In this document: one piece after another, positions 42,638-50,199 of the stretch
Numbering within the stretch: position 1 is the stretch's first letter
How the letters are laid out: each line of letters starts with the position of its first letter
From: Nitrospira sp.
Lineage (GTDB): Bacteria > Nitrospirota > Nitrospiria > Nitrospirales > Nitrospiraceae
NCBI GenBank assembly: GCA_031315995.1
Contig: JALDRG010000004.1
Coordinates: 1-64,000 of the forward strand
Direction: 5' to 3'
Length of the DNA stretch: 64,000 nucleotides
Program-made: the position numbers and the translations under genes
Notes under the pieces: generated by a model
Told to the model about the DNA's origin: nothing
Databases searched by the model: none
Seen by the model: the letters and a program-made list of their open reading frames with translations, nothing else

Positions 42638-44518
42638 TCAGTGGGATGTCGAAAGGTAGACCGCCACAGAAAATGACGGGACCGTGATGGTTTGGCCCGC
42701 GTCTGTGATCTCAAGGACCGGAGGAAACGTGCTCGTGCCCTCCCCACCAAAATTCGCCTCGTCCCCGCTCAGCGTCAATGTCCAGGTCCCAGCCGGCCGG
42801 CGGAACGTTACCGGCTGAGAGTCAGCGTTCAACCCGATGATCAACAAGGCTTCATCCCCCTCTTCCGTTCGCCGATGCACGGTCATCACCGCACCATCCG
42901 TCTCGGACCAGAGGACATCATGATGACGGCCGTTCACACCGGCTCCGAGCACGGGGTATCGGCTGCGCAAGCCGGTGAGCGCGCGATACCAGCGCAACAG
43001 GCTTGCGGAGCGATCGTCGTGTGAGGCCGCCGGATGCACCCGGCTCCGTTCAAAGGTACGTGGAGAGGACGGATCAGGAATATCCTCTTCCCGCCAACCG
43101 AAATGGGCAAACTCCTCGCGCCTTCCCTTCCTGACGGCCTCTGATAATCCGGGATCGCCATGATCGATAAAATAGAGGAACGGGGCCCGCTCCCCATATT
43201 CCTCCCCCATAAAGAGCAACGGGATATTGGGAGACAGCAGCACCAGCGCCGCAGCAGCCTTCAAGGCTCCGATGGAAAGGCGAGCGCTCAAGCGCTCGCC
43301 GTCGGCGCGATTCCCGACTTGGTCATGATTCTGCGAAAAGACGATCAACTGCGCCGGCGAGACCGGCTGGGAAATGTGGCCATGCCGGCGGCGGCGATAG
43401 TCGGAGTATCGGTCGGCATAGACAAAACCCTGTCGGATAGCCTGCACGAGGTCCGGCACACCGGAGTAATCCTGATAGTACCCTTGCCGTTCATGGGTAA
43501 GCGCGACGCGCAGCGCATGATGAAAATCATCGCTCCATTGCGCATCACAATCATGCCCCCCGACGGCGGCCGGCGTAATGACGCGCGTATCATTCAAGTC
43601 ACTCTCCGCGATCACATAGACCGGACGACCCGATCGGTTCCCCTCTTGGTGAACAACCTCGGCCAGTTCTTGCAGCACATGCCTGGCGCTGAAGTCATAA
43701 ATTCCATGGATGGCGTCCAACCGCAAGGCATCGACATGGTATTCCGTGACCCAGTACAACGCATTGCCGATGACAAACTGTCGAACCGGATCGCTGTGCG
43801 GGCCGTCATAATTGATCGCTTGCCCCCAAGGCGTGCGGTATCGATCGGTAAAATAGGGCCCGAAGTCTTGGAGATAATTTCCTTCCGGTCCAAGATGGTT
43901 GTAGACCACATCCATCACGACGGCCAAACCCTCCGCGTGGCAGGCGTCGATCAAACGTTTCAGGCCAGTCGGTCCTCCATAACTGTTCTGAGGCGCGAAG
44001 GGATAGGTGCCGTCATACCCCCAGTTGCGCGCGCCGGGAAACTGAGCCACCGGCATCAGTTCCACCGCCGTGACCCCGACGTCCTGTTTCAGATACCGGA
44101 GGTACGGAATCACGGCGTCGAACGTCCCGGACTCGGTGAACGTTCCGACATGTAATTCGTAAATAACATACCGTTCGAGAGCCAGTCCTTGCCAGGTTCT
44201 GTCCGTCCAATCGAACGCCTTTGGGTCCACCACGGCAGAAGGCCCATGCACGCCCTCCGGTTGAAACCGCGAGGCAGGATCCGGTCTGCTCTTCTCCCCG
44301 TCTAGGACATAGACATATCGCGCGTCCGCCGCCAGTCCCTCCACAAAGCCTTCGAAGTATCCTGTACAACCTGCCTGCAGGCGGACCAACCGCTCACCAG
44401 GCGACGAAATCTTCACGGCTACGTCCTGCGCATGGGGAGCCCAGACCGCAAAGCGCACGCCCTTGCCAGGAACGACCGTCGCGCCCATTTCCCACGCAGA
44501 CGACTGAGATGCTGTCAT
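42638..44518 (-). CDS. treZ: malto-oligosyltrehalose trehalohydrolase (TreZ)
   Basis: 626 aa. N-terminal CBM48-type domain (VRFAVWAPHAQDVAVKI), catalytic barrel with MPVAQFPGARNWGYDGTYPFAP, DVVYNHLGPEGNYL, nucleophile in DALRLDAIHGIYD (about 266), acid/base in IAESDLND (about 306) and SQNHDQVGNR (about 396), then a C-terminal beta-domain. These are the GlgB/TreZ hallmarks with the TreZ-specific VIAESDLND. Releases trehalose from maltooligosyl-trehalose made by TreY. No clear ribosome site; the ATG at 44518 is the only good start. Confidence 0.95.
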   Translation of the reverse strand: MTASQSSAWEMGATVVPGKGVRFAVWAPHAQDVAVKISSPGERLVRLQAGCTGYFEGFVEGLAADARYVYVLDGEKSRPDPASRFQPEGVHGPSAVVDPKAFDWTDRTWQGLALERYVIYELHVGTFTESGTFDAVIPYLRYLKQDVGVTAVELMPVAQFPGARNWGYDGTYPFAPQNSYGGPTGLKRLIDACHAEGLAVVMDVVYNHLGPEGNYLQDFGPYFTDRYRTPWGQAINYDGPHSDPVRQFVIGNALYWVTEYHVDALRLDAIHGIYDFSARHVLQELAEVVHQEGNRSGRPVYVIAESDLNDTRVITPAAVGGHDCDAQWSDDFHHALRVALTHERQGYYQDYSGVPDLVQAIRQGFVYADRYSDYRRRRHGHISQPVSPAQLIVFSQNHDQVGNRADGERLSARLSIGALKAAAALVLLSPNIPLLFMGEEYGERAPFLYFIDHGDPGLSEAVRKGRREEFAHFGWREEDIPDPSSPRTFERSRVHPAASHDDRSASLLRWYRALTGLRSRYPVLGAGVNGRHHDVLWSETDGAVMTVHRRTEEGDEALLIIGLNADSQPVTFRRPAGTWTLTLSGDEANFGGEGTSTFPPVLEITDAGQTITVPSFSVAVYLSTSH

Positions 44519-44840
44519 GTAAACACCTTGCTCCCAGGATGCGACTCATCCATGATAAAAAAGAATTGTGCGAAGGAACCCTGCCTGTGTGCGCGGAACC
44601 CTGTCAGATCACAACCACGTCAGCCGGCGCGATGGAATCGGCAGACGACCGGGCACGTTGCTCCTGAACCGGACCGTCGCCTGGCTCTGGAGCGGACAAA
44701 CTTTTCTCAAATCGGCAATGGCGCAAGGAAGATGGCGCTGCTGTGATTTGTGTACCATTCGACCGGGTCCGCACTCAAGAGGACAGTCGTCGGAATGCCG
44801 GCGTCCCTTCCACCGCTGATTCTCGCGCCTTTATCGGAAT
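44519..44840. other. gap upstream of treZ
   Basis: No supported gene, operator or terminator. A TATCAT on the minus strand near 44553 could be a treZ -10, but no CCTAGT-like half site lies 22 bp upstream of it. Confidence 0.35.
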
Positions 44841-45080
44841 TTACCTCGATCGTGCCTCCAAGCGAAGCACCATGATCGCCATCGGCTGCGGGCTAATCAC
44901 GCAGTCCTGGAGGTTCCCGCGCAGATTCTCGTTCGTTGCGGTTTGATCCGCCTCTGCCGTCACATGAATGGTGCCGTCGAAAGCAGCCTGCGGTCGGCAC
45001 TCGATGTCATCACGGCCGCCCAGGGACAGGATGGACTCGGCCCCTACGTCCTCCCACTTACAGTTTGCCGACCAGGTCAA
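44841..45080 (-). pseudogene. possible C-terminal remnant of a beta-sandwich enzyme domain
   Basis: A TTG-initiated frame of 79 codons with coding-like composition. It ends ENLRGNLQDCVISPQPMAIMVLRLEARSR, which reads like the last strands of the C-terminal beta domain of a glycosidase, cut off at its N-terminal side. It overlaps the 3' end of the peroxiredoxin gene and has no ribosome site. It sits next to the trehalose genes, so a deleted GH13 neighbour is possible. Low confidence; could be chance. Confidence 0.25.
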
Positions 45081-45621
45081 GGCTCGGAGTCAAGGTTGGT
45101 TGGCCAGGCTGCCAGTTGGCAGGGCACACCTCGCCCTGGCCCTCACGCACTCGAATGGCTGCCTGCAGCTTCCGCAGCATTTCGCCGGCATGTCGTCCGA
45201 TACTATTGTCGTGCACTTCATACGCCCGCAACACTCCGTCGGGGTCGATGAGAAACGTCCCTCGCAACGCGACACCCTCATCCTCCAGGTACACTCCGAA
45301 CGCCCGGCTGAGCCGGCCTGTGGTGTCCGCAATAAACGGGAACTGCACCGACTGAACCATCGGCGAGCTGTCATGCCAGGCCTTATGAACATAGGCGGAA
45401 TCGGTGCTCACTCCGAATATCTCCGCACCCAGCTTCTTGAAATCCGGATACAATCGTGCAGTGTCGGCCAGTTCCGTCGGGCAGACGAAGGTAAAGTCAC
45501 CCGGATAAAACAGCAGAATCAGCCATTGTCCCCGATAGTCATTCAGCGCCACCTGCCGAATCATCCCTTCGTGATAGACCTGGTAGGATCCGTCTGGAAT
45601 AGTTTTCCCAATTTCGATCAT
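45058..45621 (-). CDS. ahpC: AhpC-type 2-Cys peroxiredoxin
   Basis: 187 aa. Peroxidatic Cys47 in FYPGDFTFVCPTE, resolving Cys166 in EVCPANW, plus WHDSSPMVQSVQFPFIAD and GTFLIDPDGVLRAYEV. This is the AhpC/Prx1 class of typical 2-Cys peroxiredoxins; reduces hydrogen peroxide and organic peroxides in the cytosol with an external reductant (no AhpF is encoded nearby). AAAGGAATT before ATG. 51 bp downstream of the di-haem peroxidase gene on the same strand, so they probably form one antioxidant operon. Confidence 0.92.
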   Translation of the reverse strand: MIEIGKTIPDGSYQVYHEGMIRQVALNDYRGQWLILLFYPGDFTFVCPTELADTARLYPDFKKLGAEIFGVSTDSAYVHKAWHDSSPMVQSVQFPFIADTTGRLSRAFGVYLEDEGVALRGTFLIDPDGVLRAYEVHDNSIGRHAGEMLRKLQAAIRVREGQGEVCPANWQPGQPTLTPSLDLVGKL

Positions 45622-45672
45622 AATTCCTTTCTTCGATCATGCTTTGATCGACAGCCCATAACAGGCATCCTG

Positions 45673-47136
45673 TCAGAGCGCTCGCATAAAGGCCACCAAC
45701 GCAGCCTTCTCTTCCTGATTCAGTCGAAGGCCGGCGACAATGTTGAAAAACTCCACGGTGTCCTCCAACGTCGGCAACCGTCCATCGTGAAGGTATGGCG
45801 GAGAATCCTTAATACCACGGAGCGCGAACGACTTGATGGGGCCATCGGCCTCGGCGCCGAACCGCTCCAGAAAGAGGTCATGCATCATATGATCGGTATA
45901 GGCCGGAGGTTGATGGCAGGTCGCGCAGCGGGCCTTGCCGAAAAACAGCTCCTCGCCGGCGATCTCCTGCCGATCGGCGCGCGTGCGATCCAACCGTCCG
46001 GTCATCGGATCGAGCTTCGGCGCCGGTGGAAAATCGATCATGTTTTGGATTTGTGCCATATGCGCCACCTGGAATCGATCGATGACGTTCATCCCTTTTT
46101 TGATCGCCCGTATTTGATCCCCGTTGAAATAGGCCGTCCGCTGCTCGAATTCCGTGAAATCCTCAACCGATCTCAAACTGCGTTTGGATCCATGGATCTG
46201 CTGATTGTACATGCCTCGGAGACTGACCGTATCCAACCGTAATCGATCCCGTTGAGGTCGCGTATCCGGATTGAGGTGGAATTGCCCGGTGGTGTGGAAA
46301 TTGACATGACAATCCAAACAGGCCACTCCCAAGCTTGGCTTCGGCGATTTTCGATCCGGCGTCAGATTGAATTCTTCCTGTGGGAACTGGGTCACTAACA
46401 TCCTCAAGCCATCCAACTGAACCGGCGTAATGAGCCCACGGAAAAGACGATCAAAATTATCCGCGCTCAACACCTCTCCCTGCGACACGTCGCCCAGCTC
46501 AGGATGGGTGGTCAAGAAAATGGGCGGTGGAAACTCTGGCAGAAAACAGTCCGGCAGATCGAAATCCACATCGAAGCGCTCGAGCCGCGGAAACTGCTCA
46601 ATCTGCCGTTGAGGAAAGACCTGGCCGCCTACCTCATGTTTCACGTGCGGCAAACGCATGAACCCTGCCGGGAACGCGTTCTGCCGACGAATGTCGTCGG
46701 CGCTCATCTTCGATAGCATCTCCCACGTCGTACCGTTCTTCAATCGCACGGTGGGGCCGATCGGCTGGGCTTTCCCTTTCGTCATGAGGATGCCGGAATG
46801 CGTCCGACAGTCGAGCGCATAGCGTTCCTTCAGCAACCCGGCCTGTTTGGCCATGACGGTGGGTTTGTCGGCGATATCTTTTGCCATCACTGCTTCCGCG
46901 ATGTGCGCGGCTGATTGTCCGGGAGGGGCTCCGAACAGGTCATAGGAAAAATCGACACCATCGAATCCCTTTTCTTTCGTCTTTTCGATTGCGGATTGTT
47001 GATTCTGCCGTTTCTCCGCCCCTTCGCCATGGCCTTGGGCTCGAACAAACACCTGCCCCGATGAGAGAACAGAGCCGACCATCATTGTCCCGACTAACCC
47101 TGCTGTAAGAATCCACCCTTTTCGGGATGTACGCAT
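45673..47136 (-). CDS. di-haem cytochrome c peroxidase-like protein (MauG/CcpA family)
   Basis: 487 aa periplasmic c-type cytochrome: signal peptide (GWILTAGLVGTMMVGSVLSSG), a roughly 230-residue N-terminal extension, then two haem-binding CxxCH motifs, CLDCH (about 273) and CATCH (about 403). FALRGIKDSPPYLHDGRLPTLEDTVEFF is characteristic of the C-terminal domain of bacterial cytochrome c peroxidases/MauG. The linker between the two haems contains the MYNQQIHGSKRSLRSVEDF segment. Likely reduces hydrogen peroxide or oxidises a protein partner. Preceded by an operator/promoter copy; peroxiredoxin follows. Confidence 0.85.
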   Translation of the reverse strand: MRTSRKGWILTAGLVGTMMVGSVLSSGQVFVRAQGHGEGAEKRQNQQSAIEKTKEKGFDGVDFSYDLFGAPPGQSAAHIAEAVMAKDIADKPTVMAKQAGLLKERYALDCRTHSGILMTKGKAQPIGPTVRLKNGTTWEMLSKMSADDIRRQNAFPAGFMRLPHVKHEVGGQVFPQRQIEQFPRLERFDVDFDLPDCFLPEFPPPIFLTTHPELGDVSQGEVLSADNFDRLFRGLITPVQLDGLRMLVTQFPQEEFNLTPDRKSPKPSLGVACLDCHVNFHTTGQFHLNPDTRPQRDRLRLDTVSLRGMYNQQIHGSKRSLRSVEDFTEFEQRTAYFNGDQIRAIKKGMNVIDRFQVAHMAQIQNMIDFPPAPKLDPMTGRLDRTRADRQEIAGEELFFGKARCATCHQPPAYTDHMMHDLFLERFGAEADGPIKSFALRGIKDSPPYLHDGRLPTLEDTVEFFNIVAGLRLNQEEKAALVAFMRAL

Positions 47137-47178
47137 ATTCGCCTCGTTTGCTGGAAAGACGTCGCTGCCGTTCGCCCT

Positions 47179-47224
47179 ACACTACTTACTCAATCAACAT
47201 TGGGACACTAGGCAGTCCCCTGGA
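47179..47224 (-). promoter_or_regulatory. operator/promoter of the peroxidase-peroxiredoxin operon
   Basis: Minus strand: TCCAGG-GGACTG-CCTAGT (47224 to 47207), exactly 22 bp, then TAGTGT (47184 to 47179), 43 bp before the start codon. Confidence 0.64.
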
Positions 47225-47336
47225 AGGTGGATCTTTGGAAGTTCTACAAAAGAAGATCTACAGAAATAGTGTGTGCACCTCGTTTTCTCGCGGAGTGCAT
47301 ACAGTCCGACCGGATCCGGGGTCAAAGTCGTGGAGA

Positions 47337-47382
47337 GCCAGGGTTGCGCCTAGTGATAGGTCGGCACCGTATTTCCTATGAT
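47337..47382 (+). promoter_or_regulatory. operator/promoter of the small Zn-ribbon gene
   Basis: GCCAGG-GTTGCG-CCTAGT (47337-47354), exactly 22 bp, then TATGAT (47377-47382), 39 bp before the start at 47421. Divergent from the peroxidase promoter, 112 bp away. Confidence 0.66.
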
Positions 47383-47420
47383 GACACGAGACCATTCACA
47401 TGAAAATTGAGAGGAGCCCT

Positions 47421-47642
47421 ATGCACTGCCATCGTTGCAACAACTTGATGTTTCCGATCGCCCTTCAAGACGGGAGCGGCGGGATGATGCACCAGGAGGC
47501 CCCGGCTTGGCGCTGTTTCGCCTGCGGAGAAATCGTAGATCAACTCATTCGGGAAAATCGGAATCGAGGCAGTGAAGGGGACGAAGAGTGGCGCAGCAGA
47601 GGAGCACGCCACCGTCGCAGTGCCGTCGCCTTGCTGCGATAG
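47421..47642 (+). CDS. 73-aa Zn-ribbon protein
   Basis: MHCHRCNNLMFPIAL and WRCFACGEIVDQLI supply two CxxC pairs separated by about 30 residues, a zinc-ribbon; the C-terminal third is basic and unstructured. GAGGAGCC sits before the ATG at 47421; an in-frame ATG at 47400 is possible. Second single Zn-ribbon gene with the operator in front (compare 3525). Unknown function. Confidence 0.6.
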   Translation: MHCHRCNNLMFPIALQDGSGGMMHQEAPAWRCFACGEIVDQLIRENRNRGSEGDEEWRSRGARHRRSAVALLR

Positions 47643-47695
47643 ACCATCACGGCAGGATGCAGGGCCAGGATGCGCGCAAGGGAAGGATGGGAAAA

Positions 47696-48229
47696 TTATT
47701 CGTCGGAGTCATGCTCCTCCGTGAGCCGCTCAACATATGCACCGTCCGACAGCACAATCAAACAGGCTATTTCCCACATGTCACCGGCGATGAGATCAGG
47801 CCAGCGCATGGCGGTCATCTCCCACCCGGTCTCACTTCCGTTGGTCAGGAAGACCGTCTTGCAACCCACCATGCGTCCGACTTCAATGGTATCGAGCCTA
47901 TCGCTCACCGTCCACGATTGCGCGAGATCAATGTCCAGAGCCGCCGTGGCTTGAAACAGCGGCGCGGAGCGATTATTGAGATCGCGTCGCCGGTAGGTCG
48001 AGGCCAGGGTCATTTGGAGGCCCACATGACCCCCTCGTTGTCCGATCTGGGGCTCCGCATAGACTGCGGTCCGCTCCGGAGTCAACAGAACGATCGTATA
48101 GCCGGCCCTCCCTAACAAACGAAATGCATCCCATTCCGTCGCACTGATTGTAGTACACGCAACATCGGCACAGCCTTCGTCCTGGATGGCCAAACTCGTC
48201 GTTGCGAGAAACACGCCTTTCCCCTTCAT
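47696..48229 (-). CDS. degenerate HAD-superfamily protein (GmhB/HisB-like)
   Basis: 177 aa with the topology of the GmhB/HisB phosphatase branch: opening strand GVFLATTSLAI, the ATEWDAFRLLGRAGYTIVLLT segment (normally followed by TNQ), LDIDLAQSWTVSDRLDTIEVGRMVGCKTVFLTNGSETGWE (normally GDRxxDIxxGxxAGxxTVLLxTG). The catalytic DxD of motif I is replaced by ALA9-Thr-Thr11, so phosphatase chemistry should be lost while the acidic motif IV (SDRLD) is kept. Probably a pseudoenzyme or regulator. Weak ribosome site. Follows the SDR gene in the leftward cluster. Confidence 0.6.
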   Translation of the reverse strand: MKGKGVFLATTSLAIQDEGCADVACTTISATEWDAFRLLGRAGYTIVLLTPERTAVYAEPQIGQRGGHVGLQMTLASTYRRRDLNNRSAPLFQATAALDIDLAQSWTVSDRLDTIEVGRMVGCKTVFLTNGSETGWEMTAMRWPDLIAGDMWEIACLIVLSDGAYVERLTEEHDSDE

Positions 48230-48241
48230 CGGTCGTCGCTT

Positions 48242-48316
48242 TCATACGTCATGACGCACCGGCGCCTTTCCAGTGGTGAATAGGGTCGCCTGACCCTTCA
48301 TTCCGCCCGAATCCAT
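48242..48316 (-). CDS. possible 24-aa peptide, low support
   Basis: ATG-initiated ORF (MDSGGMKGQATLFTTGKAPV...) between the SDR and HAD genes on the same strand. AGGAACGAGAAG upstream is a poor ribosome site. Listed only because it fills a 100-bp gap. Confidence 0.2.
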   Translation of the reverse strand: MDSGGMKGQATLFTTGKAPVRHDV

Positions 48317-48335
48317 ATCGACTTCTCGTTCCTGC

Positions 48336-49418
48336 CTACCCATACATGCCCTCCTTCAAAGGTCTCTCCCGCCGAGATAGTCGCAAAGGCTCCGGCTCTC
48401 CTTTCGGTTCATCCCGTAGTCCGAGCCAGCGATGGGCGGCATAGGCGGCCACACCGAGAGCCGCGGCGCCCAGCAGGGTCCGATGCCGACTGAGCCAGAA
48501 CTGCAGGCTCTCCTCGCGCGCTCCGTCATCGAAACGGCCATGCGCGCCGTAGTCGCCCGGCAATGGTCCAAACAGATTGTTCGGACGATTCGGGTCAATC
48601 GGCTCATCCGTTTGTTGAGCCCCATACCCGACCCACGCGAGATAATGATCCAACAATCCCGGAATGACCTTGCTTCCGATGATCGCCTTGACGGTCGGCC
48701 AACCCACCCACACTTCCCGACGCCGATGATGGGCAGCCCAATAAATGGCCCTTGCGATCACCTCCGGTTGGTAAATCGGCGGCACGGGCTGAGGATGGCG
48801 CGGCATGCGTGATTTGATCCAGCTGAATTGAGGCGTATTGACCGCCGGCAATTGGACGGTGGTGATATGGACGCGGCTGCCGTCATGAATGAGTTCGGAG
48901 CGCAGCGAGTCCACAAATCCCTGCACGGCATGTTTCGCCCCACAATAGGCCGACTGAAGGGGAATCGACCGGTACGCCAGCGCCGATCCAACCTGCACGA
49001 TCACCCCCTGGTCGCGAGACCGCATCCGTCGAAGTGCCGCCAGGGTGCCATAGACATACCCATGATAGGTAACCTCGGTGACCCGGCGAAATTCCTCCGG
49101 GGGGATTTCCAGGGCGGGCGACAAGATAGAGGCCATTGCATTATTGACCCAGACATCGATGGGACCAAGACGGCGTTCGACGGCTTCCGCCGCGGCTTCC
49201 ACCTGTTCCGCGCTGGCCACATCCGTGGGCAGGACCAATGCGCGACCTCCCGCTGCCACGACCTCCCGCCGCGCCGCTTCAAGCCCGTCGTGGCTGCGGG
49301 CAATCAATCCGATCCAGGCCCCGTGCCGGGCAAATTCACGCACCACCGCGCGGCCCACTCCGGCAGAAGCCCCTGTCACCACCACGATGAGCGGGCCACG
49401 ATTTGTTGTGCGTCTCAC
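48336..49418 (-). CDS. SDR-family oxidoreductase with C-terminal extension
   Basis: 360 aa. Classical SDR: TGASAGVGRAVVREFA (NADP-type Gly motif, residues 15-22), NNAMAS, catalytic Ser145, Tyr158 and Lys162 (YCGAK). After the Rossmann domain there is a roughly 110-residue extension with a hydrophobic helix (TLLGAAALGVAAYAAHRWLGL) near the C-terminus, suggesting membrane association. Start: GTG at 49418 with GGAGGA five bases before it; longer upstream frames overlap the small membrane gene. This SDR type, linked to SPW/VKOR-like small membrane proteins, is familiar to me from environmental genomes; substrate unknown. Confidence 0.85.
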   Translation of the reverse strand: MRRTTNRGPLIVVVTGASAGVGRAVVREFARHGAWIGLIARSHDGLEAARREVVAAGGRALVLPTDVASAEQVEAAAEAVERRLGPIDVWVNNAMASILSPALEIPPEEFRRVTEVTYHGYVYGTLAALRRMRSRDQGVIVQVGSALAYRSIPLQSAYCGAKHAVQGFVDSLRSELIHDGSRVHITTVQLPAVNTPQFSWIKSRMPRHPQPVPPIYQPEVIARAIYWAAHHRRREVWVGWPTVKAIIGSKVIPGLLDHYLAWVGYGAQQTDEPIDPNRPNNLFGPLPGDYGAHGRFDDGAREESLQFWLSRHRTLLGAAALGVAAYAAHRWLGLRDEPKGEPEPLRLSRRERPLKEGMYG

Positions 49419-49446
49419 AGCATCCTCCGCATAAAGTCCGGGACCA

Positions 49447-49647
49447 TCATGGGGTACTCGGCGTGGGATCATACCCTTCGAAGGGTTGTTGCCCTATCGC
49501 CAGCACCGCCACCACCAGTCCCATCAGTAACAACAGATAAAATCCGATCCGGAACGCCTCCGTATAGGGTGTGCTGAACAATCCGAAGGCGTACAACGCA
49601 GTGATGATCATTCCCATCAGCACGGTAGCAACAAGGAGGGTTACCAT
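49447..49647 (-). CDS. 66-aa two-helix membrane protein, unknown
   Basis: MVTLLVATVLMGMIITALYAFGLF and FRIGFYLLLLMGLVVAVLAI form two hydrophobic helices around a polar turn; short Pro-rich C-terminus (GYDPTPSTP). GGAGGTGACGCC upstream. Its ATG overlaps the stop of the 54-aa upstream gene, so translation is coupled. Hypothetical. Confidence 0.68.
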   Translation of the reverse strand: MVTLLVATVLMGMIITALYAFGLFSTPYTEAFRIGFYLLLLMGLVVAVLAIGQQPFEGYDPTPSTP

Positions 49648-49805
49648 GGCGTCACCTCCACTTTCATCGGAGAATTCCCCGGGTCCGGATCTTTCCGGAT
49701 CGGCTCATCGGGCGTCGGATCCTTTTTCAAAGGAGGATCGTCAGGCGGCTCCTCCCGCGGCGCGTTCTTGGGACCCGGTTCCCTGACTGGTGCTCGTTTG
49801 CCCAT
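49641..49805 (-). CDS. 54-aa Pro/charged-residue-rich peptide
   Basis: MGKRAPVREPGPKNAPREEP, then repeats of the DP/EP/KDP type (DDPPLKKDPTPDEPIRKDPDPG) ending VEVTPW. No signal peptide. GGAGCC before ATG. Fourth Pro-rich small protein of the window and the only one embedded in the SPW/SDR cluster; ends inside the start of the next gene. Confidence 0.55.
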   Translation of the reverse strand: MGKRAPVREPGPKNAPREEPPDDPPLKKDPTPDEPIRKDPDPGNSPMKVEVTPW

Positions 49806-49821
49806 GTTGGTGGCTCCTTGG

Positions 49822-50175
49822 TCAATGACCGTCGACTCCCGGTCTCCACAATGACATCCATCCGCCGCCGAAGCGTTCGGACACGGTCCCCCGAACGAGT
49901 GCCAACGAGATCGCTGCCAGCCCGACGGCAATACTGCCGCAGGCCCGTTCGTCCTGGTACGAAAGGAAAAAGGGCGCAACCACGAGCCAGACACCCAAGA
50001 GCAGGTTGACCCATCGCACCGCGCGCATGCATTCCGAGATCGCGATCGCGCCGAAGGTAGCCATCCACACGCCGACCAATTGATTGCTGATACGGGCATG
50101 GCCGCCATACTCCATGATGTCTGGGGAGGCTGCCAGCCAGATCCCGAGCACAATGATCAACGCAGACGCCCACAT
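49822..50175 (-). CDS. SPW-repeat membrane protein
   Basis: 117 aa, four hydrophobic helices in two repeats: IIVLGIWLAASPDIMEY and NLLLGVWLVVAPFFLSY, the 'S/A-P-(W/x)' motifs that define SPW proteins, plus VGVWMATFGAIAISE and SIAVGLAAISLAL. Inner membrane. Function unknown; in this cluster it sits 24 bp after the VKOR-like gene. Confidence 0.8.
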   Translation of the reverse strand: MWASALIIVLGIWLAASPDIMEYGGHARISNQLVGVWMATFGAIAISECMRAVRWVNLLLGVWLVVAPFFLSYQDERACGSIAVGLAAISLALVRGTVSERFGGGWMSLWRPGVDGH

Positions 50176-50199
50176 GTTCGGTTCCCCCTTCCATGATAC

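Noticed and set aside
43160..44155. 331-codon plus-strand frame
   Set aside because: Antisense to treZ.
44968..46242. 424-codon plus-strand frame
   Set aside because: Antisense to the peroxiredoxin and di-haem peroxidase genes.
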